Assembly: GCF_031846415.1 (NCBI RefSeq)
Contig: NZ_JAVRHT010000017.1
Coordinates: forward strand, 1 to 64,000
Source of the DNA: Rubrivirga litoralis
GTDB lineage: Bacteria > Bacteroidota > Rhodothermia > Rhodothermales > Rubricoccaceae
DNA: 64,000 bases
Reading direction: 5' to 3'
Within the stretch, counting starts at the first letter, position 1. Each line of letters starts with the position of its first letter. The translations under genes were made by a program, and so were the position numbers. The notes below the pieces were generated by a model. It saw only the letters and a list, made by a program, of their open reading frames with translations, had not been told where the DNA came from and ran no database searches. Positions 42,823 to 51,266 of the stretch are shown piece after piece.

Positions 42823-43805
42823 AGGAGCGGTTGTGACCTCACCGCCCGCAGGCCTCGGAGCCACGAACGGAGCGACGCCGGGAGCAGACCGAGCGTGAGG
42901 CTGCGGGCAGATCGGGTTACCCATTCAGCGTAGGGACGCGGACTTTTCTGGAGCCGTGCGGCCTCCCGGTAGGCCCCGAGTGCCAAAAGGCGGCGGCCTG
43001 AGCCGGCCGCTGAGCGGCCCTTCGAGAGGTACACGTTGGCGAGCGCTACAGAATACTCCTCTGCATCCAAGTGGGACTCGTATTTATGGACCGTCCTCAG
43101 GTGAGCCTCAAAGTTCCCCTCCACGTTCAGACCCAGATTGCTTCCCGTGTACGTTTTGACCACCAGAGGCTCGGGGATGTAATGGAGCTTGTGCCCGTGA
43201 AAGGCAATCGCTGCATAGAAATCGAGGTCCTCCGCAACGAGCGACTCGTCAAACCCTCCTACCTCCTCATACACCTCTCTCTTGAACAGTACGGATGGGG
43301 CGACGGCAGTGACCTGGAGCGACACGAGCTCGAAGAATTGGGCGCCCTTCGCCGCCGGATACAGCCCAGTGATGTCGATGAGCCGCCCGTCCATGTGGTC
43401 ATTGTACGCTGACGTGTGGATCAGTCCGTAGTCTGGGCCAAGGGCCGCGAGGGCCGTGACCTGCTTCTCGATCTTCGAGGGGAGGAAGTAGTCATCTGAC
43501 GCGAGTACAGCTACCAAGCTGCCGCGCGTCCGTGCAATTCCGTAGTTCAGCGTCGACGACACGCCCCCGTTTCCCTTCTGGAACGCTTCGAATCGCCGAT
43601 TGGTCGCCTCTTGCACGCGCTGGACCTCCTCCCACGACCCATCCGTTGACCCGTCGTCGACGACGACGAGTTCGATGTGGGGATACGTCTGGTCGAGCAC
43701 GCTCTGGATGGACCGTGCTACATACGCTTCGTGGTTGTACGAAGGGATCACGACGCTCACGAGGGGCAGTTCGCCCTCTCCGCCGAGGAAAGGCAGTTCG
43801 CTCAT
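42819..43805 (-). CDS. Glycosyltransferase family 2 protein
   Basis: A 328-aa inverting GT-A enzyme. The GT2 domain occupies about residues 15-225: VSVVIPSYNHEAYVARSI, the nucleotide-binding VVVDDGSTDGS, the metal-binding ASDDYFLPSKIEKQ and the late VAEDLDFYAAI with the probable catalytic Asp. The C-terminal 80 residues are helical with no known domain. Among the least GC-rich genes in the window. ATGA overlap on both sides. Confidence 0.9.
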   Translation of the reverse strand: MSELPFLGGEGELPLVSVVIPSYNHEAYVARSIQSVLDQTYPHIELVVVDDGSTDGSWEEVQRVQEATNRRFEAFQKGNGGVSSTLNYGIARTRGSLVAVLASDDYFLPSKIEKQVTALAALGPDYGLIHTSAYNDHMDGRLIDITGLYPAAKGAQFFELVSLQVTAVAPSVLFKREVYEEVGGFDESLVAEDLDFYAAIAFHGHKLHYIPEPLVVKTYTGSNLGLNVEGNFEAHLRTVHKYESHLDAEEYSVALANVYLSKGRSAAGSGRRLLALGAYREAARLQKSPRPYAEWVTRSARSLTLGLLPASLRSWLRGLRAVRSQPLL

Positions 43806-44755
43806 GTTTTGACTCCCCCGGTGGGGAGTCGGCTCCAGGTGCGGAGGAAAATGTAGGCAACGATGTGGCCCGGCCGCATGCGAGGCCAGTCGCGCAACTG
43901 CATGTGATGGCCCAGTTCCGTCATCAGCCCTGACATCCTCCGACGCACTTCGGACGTGCCGAGCGCGCGGCGCTGCTGGTAGGTGGCCCACCCCGTCCCG
44001 ATAGCGACCTCGACTGCTCGAATGACGTCAGGACGGCTGAAGTTCTCGATCGTGAACCGAACGAGCCACCTCTGCGAGTCCAGCACGTCGACCCGGTGCC
44101 GGTGGAGGCCTACCGAGGTCGAAGAGGGGTTGAGCCGGTAGAAGTACTTTTTGTTGCACAGCCCGACAGCCGTCGCACGCAAGAGCACCCGGCGTGTGAG
44201 AAGCTCGTCCGCGTTGTAGCCGGGCTCGCGGAAGCCAGCGTATGCGTCGGCATAAAGTGATTTTCGGGCGAGGCCAAGGGGGTGCATCTGCCAACCTCCG
44301 AGCGTTCGGCGAGCCGCTTCCCGGCCCGTCATCGGAAAGTCAGCCGGGTCGAGCGGGACAAGGTGCCACAGGCGCTCACCATCAGTCTTCCACAACTGCC
44401 AGACGCATAGGTCACACCCCGTGTCGAGGACTCGGTCGAAGGCCGCGGCTACGGCTCCCTCCTCTACTGTGTCGTCAGCGTCGACGAGCGCAATCCAGTC
44501 ACACGCAGCTCGTTTGACGCCGGTCCGGCGGGCCTCGACCGCCCCGCCATTCTCATCCCTCCTCACCACCTCGACGTTGCCGTACTCGGAAGCGAGGTGG
44601 CTGGCCACCTCGTCGGACCCGTCGGTAGATACGTCGTCGACGATCACGATCTGCTCCGGCCGAGTGCCTCTATTGATGGATTCGACGCACTCGACGAGGT
44701 ACGCCCCCGAGTTGTAGTTCGGGATCACGACGGTGACGGGGATGGTGCGGCTCAT
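43802..44755 (-). CDS. Glycosyltransferase family 2 protein
   Basis: A 317-aa GT-A enzyme. Motifs are VTVVIPNYNSGAYLVECV at the start, VIVDDVSTDGSDEV, and the DXD-type VDADDTVEEGAV near residue 92. The acceptor-side region contains YNADELLTRRVLL. It lies between the flippase and a second GT2 gene with ATGA overlaps at both ends, so it belongs to the serotype-specific assembly set. Donor sugar unknown. Confidence 0.9.
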   Translation of the reverse strand: MSRTIPVTVVIPNYNSGAYLVECVESINRGTRPEQIVIVDDVSTDGSDEVASHLASEYGNVEVVRRDENGGAVEARRTGVKRAACDWIALVDADDTVEEGAVAAAFDRVLDTGCDLCVWQLWKTDGERLWHLVPLDPADFPMTGREAARRTLGGWQMHPLGLARKSLYADAYAGFREPGYNADELLTRRVLLRATAVGLCNKKYFYRLNPSSTSVGLHRHRVDVLDSQRWLVRFTIENFSRPDVIRAVEVAIGTGWATYQQRRALGTSEVRRRMSGLMTELGHHMQLRDWPRMRPGHIVAYIFLRTWSRLPTGGVKT

Positions 44756-46320
44756 TCGGGGCGGGGTGGTCTGCGGACCATACTGAGGAGCCGGCTGAGA
44801 CGGCCTGCGACAGAGGGCATCGCATCCATCTCGCGGAAGCGGTGGATCGCGAACGAGGCCGCCAAGGCCGACAGCGCCAGCCCCACCGCAGCTGACGCCC
44901 CGTCGGATACCTGGGAGGCCCCCGCCGTTAGAATAGCCGCGCCGAGGAGGGCGGCGAGGTAGAAGGCCGGCCGACGGTGCATGGACACGCCGTGCCACGG
45001 GCGGACGCCTCCCCAGCCGATGGCGACGCTCCACACGAGATAGAGGCAGAATGCGGCCCCCACTCCGACCAATCCCACGCGGGGGACGAGGAGGTGCGTG
45101 GCACCCGCGAACACCGCCTGCCCCGTTAGCTCGAGAGCGAGGAACGCTGCAGACCGCCCCCTCGCGAGAAGGGCGAACCCGATCGTCCAAGTCGCCATCT
45201 TCAGCACGTCGGCGACCACGAGCCCACGCAGGAGGTCGTCGCCGGCGCGGAAGTCGGACGAGTAGAGGGCGGTGAGGACCCACGGGGCCAGCCCTAACAC
45301 GGCGAGCAAAAGAGGTCCAGCCAGCAGCACGGCCACCTCCAGCTGCTCGTTGACGGCCGCCCGGAACGCCTCTGGGCGGTCCGCGACTTGAGCGAGGCGC
45401 GGATAGTAGTCGGCTGCCATCGCTCCTAGAATCAGCCCGAGGTACTGGATCGAGATGGCGGAGGCTGCCTGGTATTGGCCGGCCGCGTCGACGCCGAGGT
45501 GACGGGCGAGGACCGACCGGACGAAGAGATCGACCACCCCGCCCGCGACGCCGGCCACCATCAGCACCCAGCCGAGGCTGATCATGGCGCGCCACTGGGA
45601 CCACACAGCCGCCCCGGGCGGGGCGGCGGCACCCCGCACCGGGCGGAGCGAGCGTGTAAACCAAAAGGCAGCCCCCATAGTGGCTACTGGGGTTGAGATC
45701 ACGAACCACCGAATTCCGTCGCTCCGGAAGATCGCCAGCAGCGTCAGCCCGGCGGCAGCGGCGACGACCGCCCCGGTGACGCTCGCCCGCGCAAGGTCGC
45801 CGGTCCGCCGGAGCCCCTGGAGCAGGGCCATCTGCGCCCCAGCCACGAGAGCGGCTAACACGCCGACGCTCACCCACGCCACGTCGGCCGCCCGGGCACC
45901 CGAGCCGAAGACGTACCGCGCGATGGGGACGCTCAGCAGGGACAAGGCGGCGAGGCCTACGAGGCCGAGCAGAACATTGGACCGCCAGAGTGCACGGCGA
46001 ATCGCACCGAGGGCGGCGGGGTCTCCTACTGCCGCTGCCACTGAGCGGACGCTGCTGCTGGCCAGCCCCAGCCCGAGAACGGTCGTCGCCGTCGTCATCA
46101 CAGACGTCAGCAACCCGATGATCCCCAGGCCCGCCGGACCGATGAGGAGGGCGACGCCCTTTGCCCGGGCGAGCCCGACGAGGATCGTAATTAGGCTCCC
46201 CCCCCCGACGATCGATGTCGCGCGGAGGATAGACCGATACGTGGGCTCGTCCGAGAGCGGCTGGCCCTCCTCCTCAATCTGACTCGGCGCGGCCGCGGCC
46301 ACCGGCTGCTCGGTGCTCAT
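44752..46320 (-). CDS. wzx: Wzx-type oligosaccharide flippase
   Basis: A 522-aa MOP-superfamily flippase with 12-14 membrane helices, expected to turn undecaprenyl-linked O-units to the periplasmic face. The first 30 residues are cytosolic; the hydrophobic part starts TSIVGGGSLITILVGLARAKG, typical of polysaccharide biosynthesis exporters of the WzxE kind, and contains a Tyr-rich ISIQYLGLILGAMAADYYPR stretch. It stands between the Fuc3NAc genes and the glycosyltransferases. As in other E. coli-like clusters, wzxE-type flippases accompany FdtB-containing operons. Confidence 0.88.
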   Translation of the reverse strand: MSTEQPVAAAAPSQIEEEGQPLSDEPTYRSILRATSIVGGGSLITILVGLARAKGVALLIGPAGLGIIGLLTSVMTTATTVLGLGLASSSVRSVAAAVGDPAALGAIRRALWRSNVLLGLVGLAALSLLSVPIARYVFGSGARAADVAWVSVGVLAALVAGAQMALLQGLRRTGDLARASVTGAVVAAAAGLTLLAIFRSDGIRWFVISTPVATMGAAFWFTRSLRPVRGAAAPPGAAVWSQWRAMISLGWVLMVAGVAGGVVDLFVRSVLARHLGVDAAGQYQAASAISIQYLGLILGAMAADYYPRLAQVADRPEAFRAAVNEQLEVAVLLAGPLLLAVLGLAPWVLTALYSSDFRAGDDLLRGLVVADVLKMATWTIGFALLARGRSAAFLALELTGQAVFAGATHLLVPRVGLVGVGAAFCLYLVWSVAIGWGGVRPWHGVSMHRRPAFYLAALLGAAILTAGASQVSDGASAAVGLALSALAASFAIHRFREMDAMPSVAGRLSRLLSMVRRPPRPE

Positions 46321-47426
46321 CCGAAGGACCGGACCGCCTGGACTACCCGTGCCGCACCCTCGGGACTCAGGTGGGGGCCAATCGGAAGGCTTAGGACCTC
46401 GCGGTGGACCGCCTCCGCCACAGGGAGGCTCCCCTCCCCCATTGCGAGATCCGCATACGCCGGCTGGAGATGCGGCGGGACCGGATAATGGACGAGTGTC
46501 TGAACGCCCCGCCCCGCGAGGTGGGCTGCGAGCGCGTCGCGCCGGGCGTGGCGGACGACAAACAGGTGCCATACGGGATCCACCCCGCTCAGCACATAAG
46601 GCAGGACCACCCCGCCCACGTCGCTCAAGCCGTCGAGGTAACGATCAGCGACTGCAGAGCGACGTGCGTTCCAGGCGTCCAGGTGAGCGAGCTTAACGCG
46701 GAGGAACGCCGCCTGGAGCGGGTCGAGGCGCGAGTTGAAGCCGACGACCTCGTTGCGGTATTTCTCGCGGGACCCGTAGTTACGAAGCACGCGGACACGG
46801 TCGGCGAGGTCGGCGTCGTCGGTCGTTATGGCGCCGGCATCGCCAAAGGCGCCCAGGTTCTTACCGGGGTAGAAGCTGAAGGCGGCCGCGTCGCCGAGCG
46901 CTCCGACGCGGCGGCCGTGGTAGCGAGCGCCGTGGGCCTGCGCGGCGTCTTCGATCACCGGCACGCCGTGGCGGCGGGCCACCTCCCGAATCGGGTCCAT
47001 GTCCGCCGGCTGCCCATAGAGGTGCACGGCGACGATCGCCTTCGTCCGCGGCGTGATGGCGGCTTCGAGGCAGGCGGGGTCCAGGTTGTACGTGGCCGCG
47101 TCAGGCTCGACCGGAACCGGCCTCGCATTGGTGTAAGTGGCCGCGAGCCACGTCGCGATGTACGTGTTCGATGGGACGATCACTTCGTCGCCTTCCTCTA
47201 CTCCGTACGCCCGGAGGAGGAGGTGAATGGCTTCGAGCCCGTTCCCGACGCCGACGCAGTACTCGGCGCCGCAGTAGGCGGCGAACTCCGCCTCGAACGT
47301 CTCGACCTCCGCCCCGCCCACGTACCACCCCGATTCCATCACGCGCCGGTAGGCGGCGTCGAGGTTGCCGCGGAGTTCGTCGTAGGCCGCGTGGAGGTCG
47401 AGAAACGGAACGTTGGAATCAATCAC
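46317..47426 (-). CDS. fdtB: dTDP-3-keto-6-deoxyhexose aminotransferase FdtB-like
   Basis: A 369-aa DegT-family PLP aminotransferase. The Schiff-base lysine is Lys189 (SFYPGKNLGAFGDAG); VPSNTYIATWLAA and GVPVIEDAAQAHGA are also present. Next to FdtA and an FdtC-like acetyltransferase, it should convert dTDP-3-keto-6-deoxygalactose to dTDP-Fuc3N. I start at the GTG at 47426, which overlaps the fdtA end by 8 bp and begins VIDSNVPFLDLH, where the family homology starts. Confidence 0.88.
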   Translation of the reverse strand: MIDSNVPFLDLHAAYDELRGNLDAAYRRVMESGWYVGGAEVETFEAEFAAYCGAEYCVGVGNGLEAIHLLLRAYGVEEGDEVIVPSNTYIATWLAATYTNARPVPVEPDAATYNLDPACLEAAITPRTKAIVAVHLYGQPADMDPIREVARRHGVPVIEDAAQAHGARYHGRRVGALGDAAAFSFYPGKNLGAFGDAGAITTDDADLADRVRVLRNYGSREKYRNEVVGFNSRLDPLQAAFLRVKLAHLDAWNARRSAVADRYLDGLSDVGGVVLPYVLSGVDPVWHLFVVRHARRDALAAHLAGRGVQTLVHYPVPPHLQPAYADLAMGEGSLPVAEAVHREVLSLPIGPHLSPEGAARVVQAVRSFG

Positions 47427-47847
47427 GGACGGCGTGGAGGAAGTTGTCGTAGTCGCGGATGTAGTCGGCCTCATCGTAATGGTCCGACGCAAGCACGAGG
47501 TAGATGGACCCGGGGTCAAAGTTGACCTCTGATGCCCAAATCATTGGAGGAATGTGGAGACCCCGCCACGGCCGGTTGATGTGGATAGTCTCCTCCGCCT
47601 CTCCATCGTCGACACGGACGTCCAGGCTGCCGGAGAGGCAGACGATGAATTGGTGGAGGCTGCGGTGTGCGTGAGCCCCTCGATTGGTCCCGGTTGGTAC
47701 GTCATAGACGTAGAACACGCGCCGGATCTCGAAAGGCACGTGCCCTCCCCCCTCGATGAACGTGAGGTTCCCGCGGGGGTCCGTCATCTTAGGGAGGTCG
47801 ATGAGGACGCAGTCTTGGACCGACGCATGGGGGACGGGGCGGCTCAT
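47419..47847 (-). CDS. fdtA: dTDP-4-keto-6-deoxyglucose 3,4-ketoisomerase FdtA-like
   Basis: A 142-aa cupin (WxcM/FdtA domain). It isomerises dTDP-4-keto-6-deoxyglucose to the 3-keto sugar, in FdtA with the galacto configuration. Visible are the metal-free cupin core with conserved NRGAHAHRSLHQFIVCLSG and WRGLHIPPMIWASEVNF, and the LASDHYDEADYIRDYDNF tail. A QdtA (gluco product) assignment cannot be excluded by eye. Coupled by ATGA to the acetyltransferase gene upstream and by overlap to fdtB. Confidence 0.88.
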   Translation of the reverse strand: MSRPVPHASVQDCVLIDLPKMTDPRGNLTFIEGGGHVPFEIRRVFYVYDVPTGTNRGAHAHRSLHQFIVCLSGSLDVRVDDGEAEETIHINRPWRGLHIPPMIWASEVNFDPGSIYLVLASDHYDEADYIRDYDNFLHAVRD

Positions 47848-48461
47848 TCCACCTCCTCTGGGCTTAGCTCGCGCACCGCCTCGCGCGAGTTGTCTAGCGC
47901 GTAGGCAGTCCCTTCTCGGTCCTGCGCGCGACCCCTCTCGTCAAACGCCAGCCGCGTTCCGTCTCGGCCCACCCAGCCCACGATGCGCGCGGGGCTCCCA
48001 ACAACGAGCGCAAAGTCTGGCACGTCCCGCGTGATGAGCGCCGCCGCCCCGACAAGCGCCCACCGTCCGACCCGCCGACCCGCCAAGACTGTCGCGTTTG
48101 CGCCGATGCTGCATCCTTCGGATAAAACAGTCTGGTCGTACTGCTCGGGTCGGCGCCGGCTCCGAGGTAGGAGGTCGTTCGTAAACACAGCACTCGGACC
48201 AATAAAGACGTCGTCCTCCACGCAAACACCATCCCACAGGTACACGCCGCACTTCACCGTCACGCGGTCTCCTACGATGGCGCCGCCCTCGACAAACGTA
48301 TGGTCGCACACGTTGCAGTCGGCACCGACGGCGGCTCCGGCCGCGATGTGCGCAAACGCCCACACGCGCGTACGCGCGCCAACAGTGGCACCATCGTCGA
48401 CAAGGGCGTGAGAGTGGAGAGCGGCGTCAGGGTGAACGCTGGACGGGGCGGACGCGCTCAT
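47844..48461 (-). CDS. fdtC: Hexapeptide N-acetyltransferase, FdtC-like
   Basis: A 205-aa left-handed beta-helix acetyltransferase (for example RTRVWAFAHIAAGAAVGADC, VTVKCGVYLWDGVCVEDDVF, CSIGANATVLAGRRVG). The DDVFIGPSAVFTNDLLPRS loop is the acceptor-binding region seen in FdtC/WbpD/PglD relatives. By context it adds the acetyl group to dTDP-Fuc3N to give dTDP-Fuc3NAc. The start overlaps the rfbA stop (ATGA). Confidence 0.85.
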   Translation of the reverse strand: MSASAPSSVHPDAALHSHALVDDGATVGARTRVWAFAHIAAGAAVGADCNVCDHTFVEGGAIVGDRVTVKCGVYLWDGVCVEDDVFIGPSAVFTNDLLPRSRRRPEQYDQTVLSEGCSIGANATVLAGRRVGRWALVGAAALITRDVPDFALVVGSPARIVGWVGRDGTRLAFDERGRAQDREGTAYALDNSREAVRELSPEEVE

Positions 48462-49339
48462 GCCACCACCTCCGCCTCGGCGGCCAAGCGCAGCAGGTAC
48501 TGCCCGTACGCGTTCTTCGCGAGCTGGGCGGCCAGCCGCTCGACATCCTCGGCCGAGATCCACCCCTGCTCGAAGGCCACCTCCTCGGGGCACGCGATCT
48601 TCTGCCCCTGCCGCTGCTCGATGGTCTCGACGAAGTTGCCGGCCTGGAGTAGGCTCTCGTGCGTCCCCGTGTCGAGCCACGCGAAGCCCCGCCCCATCCG
48701 CTCGACGGCGAGGTCGCCGCGCTCGAGGTAGACCCGGTTCACGTCGGTAATCTCGTACTCGCCCCGCGCCGACGGCGCGAGCCCGGCCGCGACGTCCAGC
48801 ACGTCGTTGTCGTAGAAGTAGAGCCCCGTCACGGCGTAGTGCGAGCGCGGCACGGAGGGCTTCTCCTCGATCGACACCGCCTGCCCGTCGTCGTCGAACG
48901 AGACCACTCCGTAGCGCTCGGGGTCCGAGACCCGGTACCCGAAGACCGTCGCACCCCGCTCGCGCTCGGCCGCGCGGCCGAGCATGTCCTGGAGCCCCGC
49001 CCCGTAGAAGATGTTGTCGCCCAACACCAGCGCCACGCGGTCCGCGCCCACAAAGTCACGGCCGATCGTGAACGCCTGCGCGAGCCCGTCCGGCGACGGC
49101 TGCTCGGCGTACGAGAGCGACATGCCCCACCCCGCCCCGTCGCCCAGGAGCCGCTGGAAGTGCGGGAGGTCCGTGGGCGTCGAGATCAGGAGCACGTCGC
49201 GGATGCCGGCCAGCATCAGCGTCGTCAGCGGGTAGTACACCATCGGCTTGTCGTAGACCGGGAGCAGCTGCTTGCTCACGCCCTGCGTGATGGGGTAGAG
49301 GCGAGTGCCGGAGCCTCCGGCGAGGACGATGCCTTTCAT
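48458..49339 (-). CDS. rfbA: Glucose-1-phosphate thymidylyltransferase RfbA
   Basis: A 293-aa enzyme making dTDP-glucose from glucose 1-phosphate and dTTP. The signature GGSGTRLYPITQGVSKQLLP is at residues 8-27, followed by KPMVYYPLTTLMLAGIRDVL, LVLGDNIFYG and the late WLDTGTHESLLQA. Full length (RmlA short type). It supplies both the rhamnose branch (RfbB, RfbC, RfbD) and the Fuc3NAc branch (FdtA/B/C). Confidence 0.96.
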   Translation of the reverse strand: MKGIVLAGGSGTRLYPITQGVSKQLLPVYDKPMVYYPLTTLMLAGIRDVLLISTPTDLPHFQRLLGDGAGWGMSLSYAEQPSPDGLAQAFTIGRDFVGADRVALVLGDNIFYGAGLQDMLGRAAERERGATVFGYRVSDPERYGVVSFDDDGQAVSIEEKPSVPRSHYAVTGLYFYDNDVLDVAAGLAPSARGEYEITDVNRVYLERGDLAVERMGRGFAWLDTGTHESLLQAGNFVETIEQRQGQKIACPEEVAFEQGWISAEDVERLAAQLAKNAYGQYLLRLAAEAEVVA

Positions 49340-49406
49340 GTCGGGGTCGAGCCGTGTCGGGGGTGAGCCGCCCCGCCCGCGGGCGGGGTGGCGGGCGGGG
49401 GCGACG

Positions 49407-50465
49407 TTACGCCGCGGCGCCGAGGCGCTCCAGGTCGTAGCGGTCGCGGAGGACGGTCTCGCACCAGTCGGCGTGGTCGAGGTACCACCGAACCGTCCGC
49501 TCCATCCCGCTCTCGAACGTCTCGTCCGGCGTCCAGTCCAGATCCCGCCCGATCTTGCCGGCGTCGATGGCATAGCGGAAGTCGTGGCCTGGCCGGTCAC
49601 GGACGTGCTCGACGAGCGAGCCGTAACCGCCGTCCGGCGCGCGCTCCGGCGCCAGCCGGTCCAGGTGCCCGCAGAGAGTCTCAACCACGTCCAGGTTCGT
49701 CCGCTCGTTGTGACCGCCCACGTTGTAGGTCTCGCCCGGCGCGCCCCGCTCGAGCACGCGGACGAGTGCACGCACGTGGTCGTCCACGAACAGCCAGTCG
49801 CGGACGTTCTGGCCGCTCCCGTAAACCGGGATGGGCCGGCCGCGCAACGCGTTCAGGATCACGACCGGGACCAGCTTCTCGGGGTACTGGTACGGCCCGT
49901 AGTTGTTGGAGCAGTTCGTGGTCACGACCGGAAGCCCGAACGTGTGGTGCCACGCCCGGGCGAGGTGGTCCGAGGCGGCCTTCGTCGCCGAGTACGGCGA
50001 GTTCGGGGCGTACGGCGTCGTCTCGGTAAACAGGTCGCTCTCGCCCAATGTCCCGTACACCTCGTCTGTCGAGACGTGGACGAAGCGGAAGGCGTCAGCC
50101 GCCCCGCCCGAGAGACGGTCGCGGTGCGCGCGGGCCGCTTCGAGGAGCGTGTAGGTCCCGACCACGTTGGTGCGCACAAAGTCGGCCGGGCCGTCGATCG
50201 AGCGGTCGACGTGGCTCTCGGCCGCGAGGTGCACGACGGCGTCTGGCGCGTGCTCGCGGAACACGCGGGCGACCTCGGCGGCGTCCGCGACGTCCACGTG
50301 CTCGAACGCGTAGCGGTCGCTGCCCGCGACCGGCGCGACGGTCGACGGGTGCCCCGCGTACGTCAGCGCGTCGACGTTGACGACCGAATGGTCGGTTTCC
50401 CGAACGAGGTGGCGGACGAGGGCCGAGCCGATAAAGCCGGCGCCGCCGGTGACGAGGATGCGCAT
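49407..50465 (-). CDS. rfbB: dTDP-glucose 4,6-dehydratase RfbB
   Basis: A 352-aa extended SDR. It has the NAD loop GGAGFIGSALVRHL (residues 7-20), the catalytic STDEVYGTLG (Thr-Asp-Glu) and YSATKAASDH with the Tyr-Lys pair, then NNYGPYQYPEKLVP. It produces dTDP-4-keto-6-deoxyglucose, the branch point to rhamnose and Fuc3NAc. 67 bp before rfbA and 12 bp after the SLBB gene, in the same operon. Confidence 0.96.
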   Translation of the reverse strand: MRILVTGGAGFIGSALVRHLVRETDHSVVNVDALTYAGHPSTVAPVAGSDRYAFEHVDVADAAEVARVFREHAPDAVVHLAAESHVDRSIDGPADFVRTNVVGTYTLLEAARAHRDRLSGGAADAFRFVHVSTDEVYGTLGESDLFTETTPYAPNSPYSATKAASDHLARAWHHTFGLPVVTTNCSNNYGPYQYPEKLVPVVILNALRGRPIPVYGSGQNVRDWLFVDDHVRALVRVLERGAPGETYNVGGHNERTNLDVVETLCGHLDRLAPERAPDGGYGSLVEHVRDRPGHDFRYAIDAGKIGRDLDWTPDETFESGMERTVRWYLDHADWCETVLRDRYDLERLGAAA

Positions 50466-50477
50466 GGGCGGGGCGGC

Positions 50478-51263
50478 CTAGTTGCTGCCGGAGAGCTGCG
50501 AGACGATGACGACGGCGGCAGTGACGAGCCCGGCTACGCCGCCCGCGATCCCGATCACGTCGCGGAACGTGGTCCCCGACCGCTGGCGAACCGCCACCTC
50601 GATCACGTCGCCGTCCTGGGGGGGTGGGAGGGATACCCGGCTGCGCGCAAAGGCGTCGAGCGCCCCCTCGAACAGCGGCTCCTCAAGTCCGGGACGGACG
50701 TAGCGGACGGTCACCTCCCGTTTGTCGTTGTTGAACAGAGGCGGCAGGAGCGGGCCACCCGCCAGCGACAGGATCCCCTGCGCGTCGACCTCCGGTCCGA
50801 CTTCGTAGAGCCCCGGCTGCTGAACGGCCCCCCACACATCGACGCGTGCAACGGCCTCGACACCCACCGTCAGCACGTCTCCTTCGGTGAGGGCGGGGTG
50901 GGCCTCTGGCTCGACGACGAACTGCGAGACCGGCGCGTTGTAGAGCAGTCGGCCTTCACTCGGCCGGTACACGCGGACGTACACCTCGGGGTCGCCCGGC
51001 TCCTGCTCGGCCTCGACGGACAGGCCGGCCAGCGAGAGCACGCCCTGGACGTCGAACCCACTTCCTACCTCGTAGACGCCGGGATTCTGAACCCCGCCCC
51101 AGACGTAGACGCGCGTCGTGGGCTCCCCCGGACGGGCGTTCACGTAGTACCCGCCCGTCGTAGCCTCGCGACCCTCGACGCGCCCGATCGTCTGGGCGAG
51201 GGCGGGGGGGGCGGCGAGGGCCGCGGCCAAAACGAGCGCCGTGAGGGCGGGGCGGAGTAGCAT
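50478..51263 (-). CDS. SLBB-domain polysaccharide export protein, short form
   Basis: A 261-aa exported protein with a signal peptide (1-23, PALAQ), two SLBB domains (about 50-130, starting TRVYVWGGVQNPGVYEVG, and 140-225, starting VDVWGAVQQPGLYEVG), and one C-terminal hydrophobic segment (GIAGGVAGLVTAAVVIV). It lacks the N-terminal Poly_export domain and the amphipathic helix of true Wza. It could be an accessory or periplasmic ring anchored in the inner membrane. It lies 3 bp after wzc. Confidence 0.85.
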   Translation of the reverse strand: MLLRPALTALVLAAALAAPPALAQTIGRVEGREATTGGYYVNARPGEPTTRVYVWGGVQNPGVYEVGSGFDVQGVLSLAGLSVEAEQEPGDPEVYVRVYRPSEGRLLYNAPVSQFVVEPEAHPALTEGDVLTVGVEAVARVDVWGAVQQPGLYEVGPEVDAQGILSLAGGPLLPPLFNNDKREVTVRYVRPGLEEPLFEGALDAFARSRVSLPPPQDGDVIEVAVRQRSGTTFRDVIGIAGGVAGLVTAAVVIVSQLSGSN

Positions 51264-51266
51264 GGA

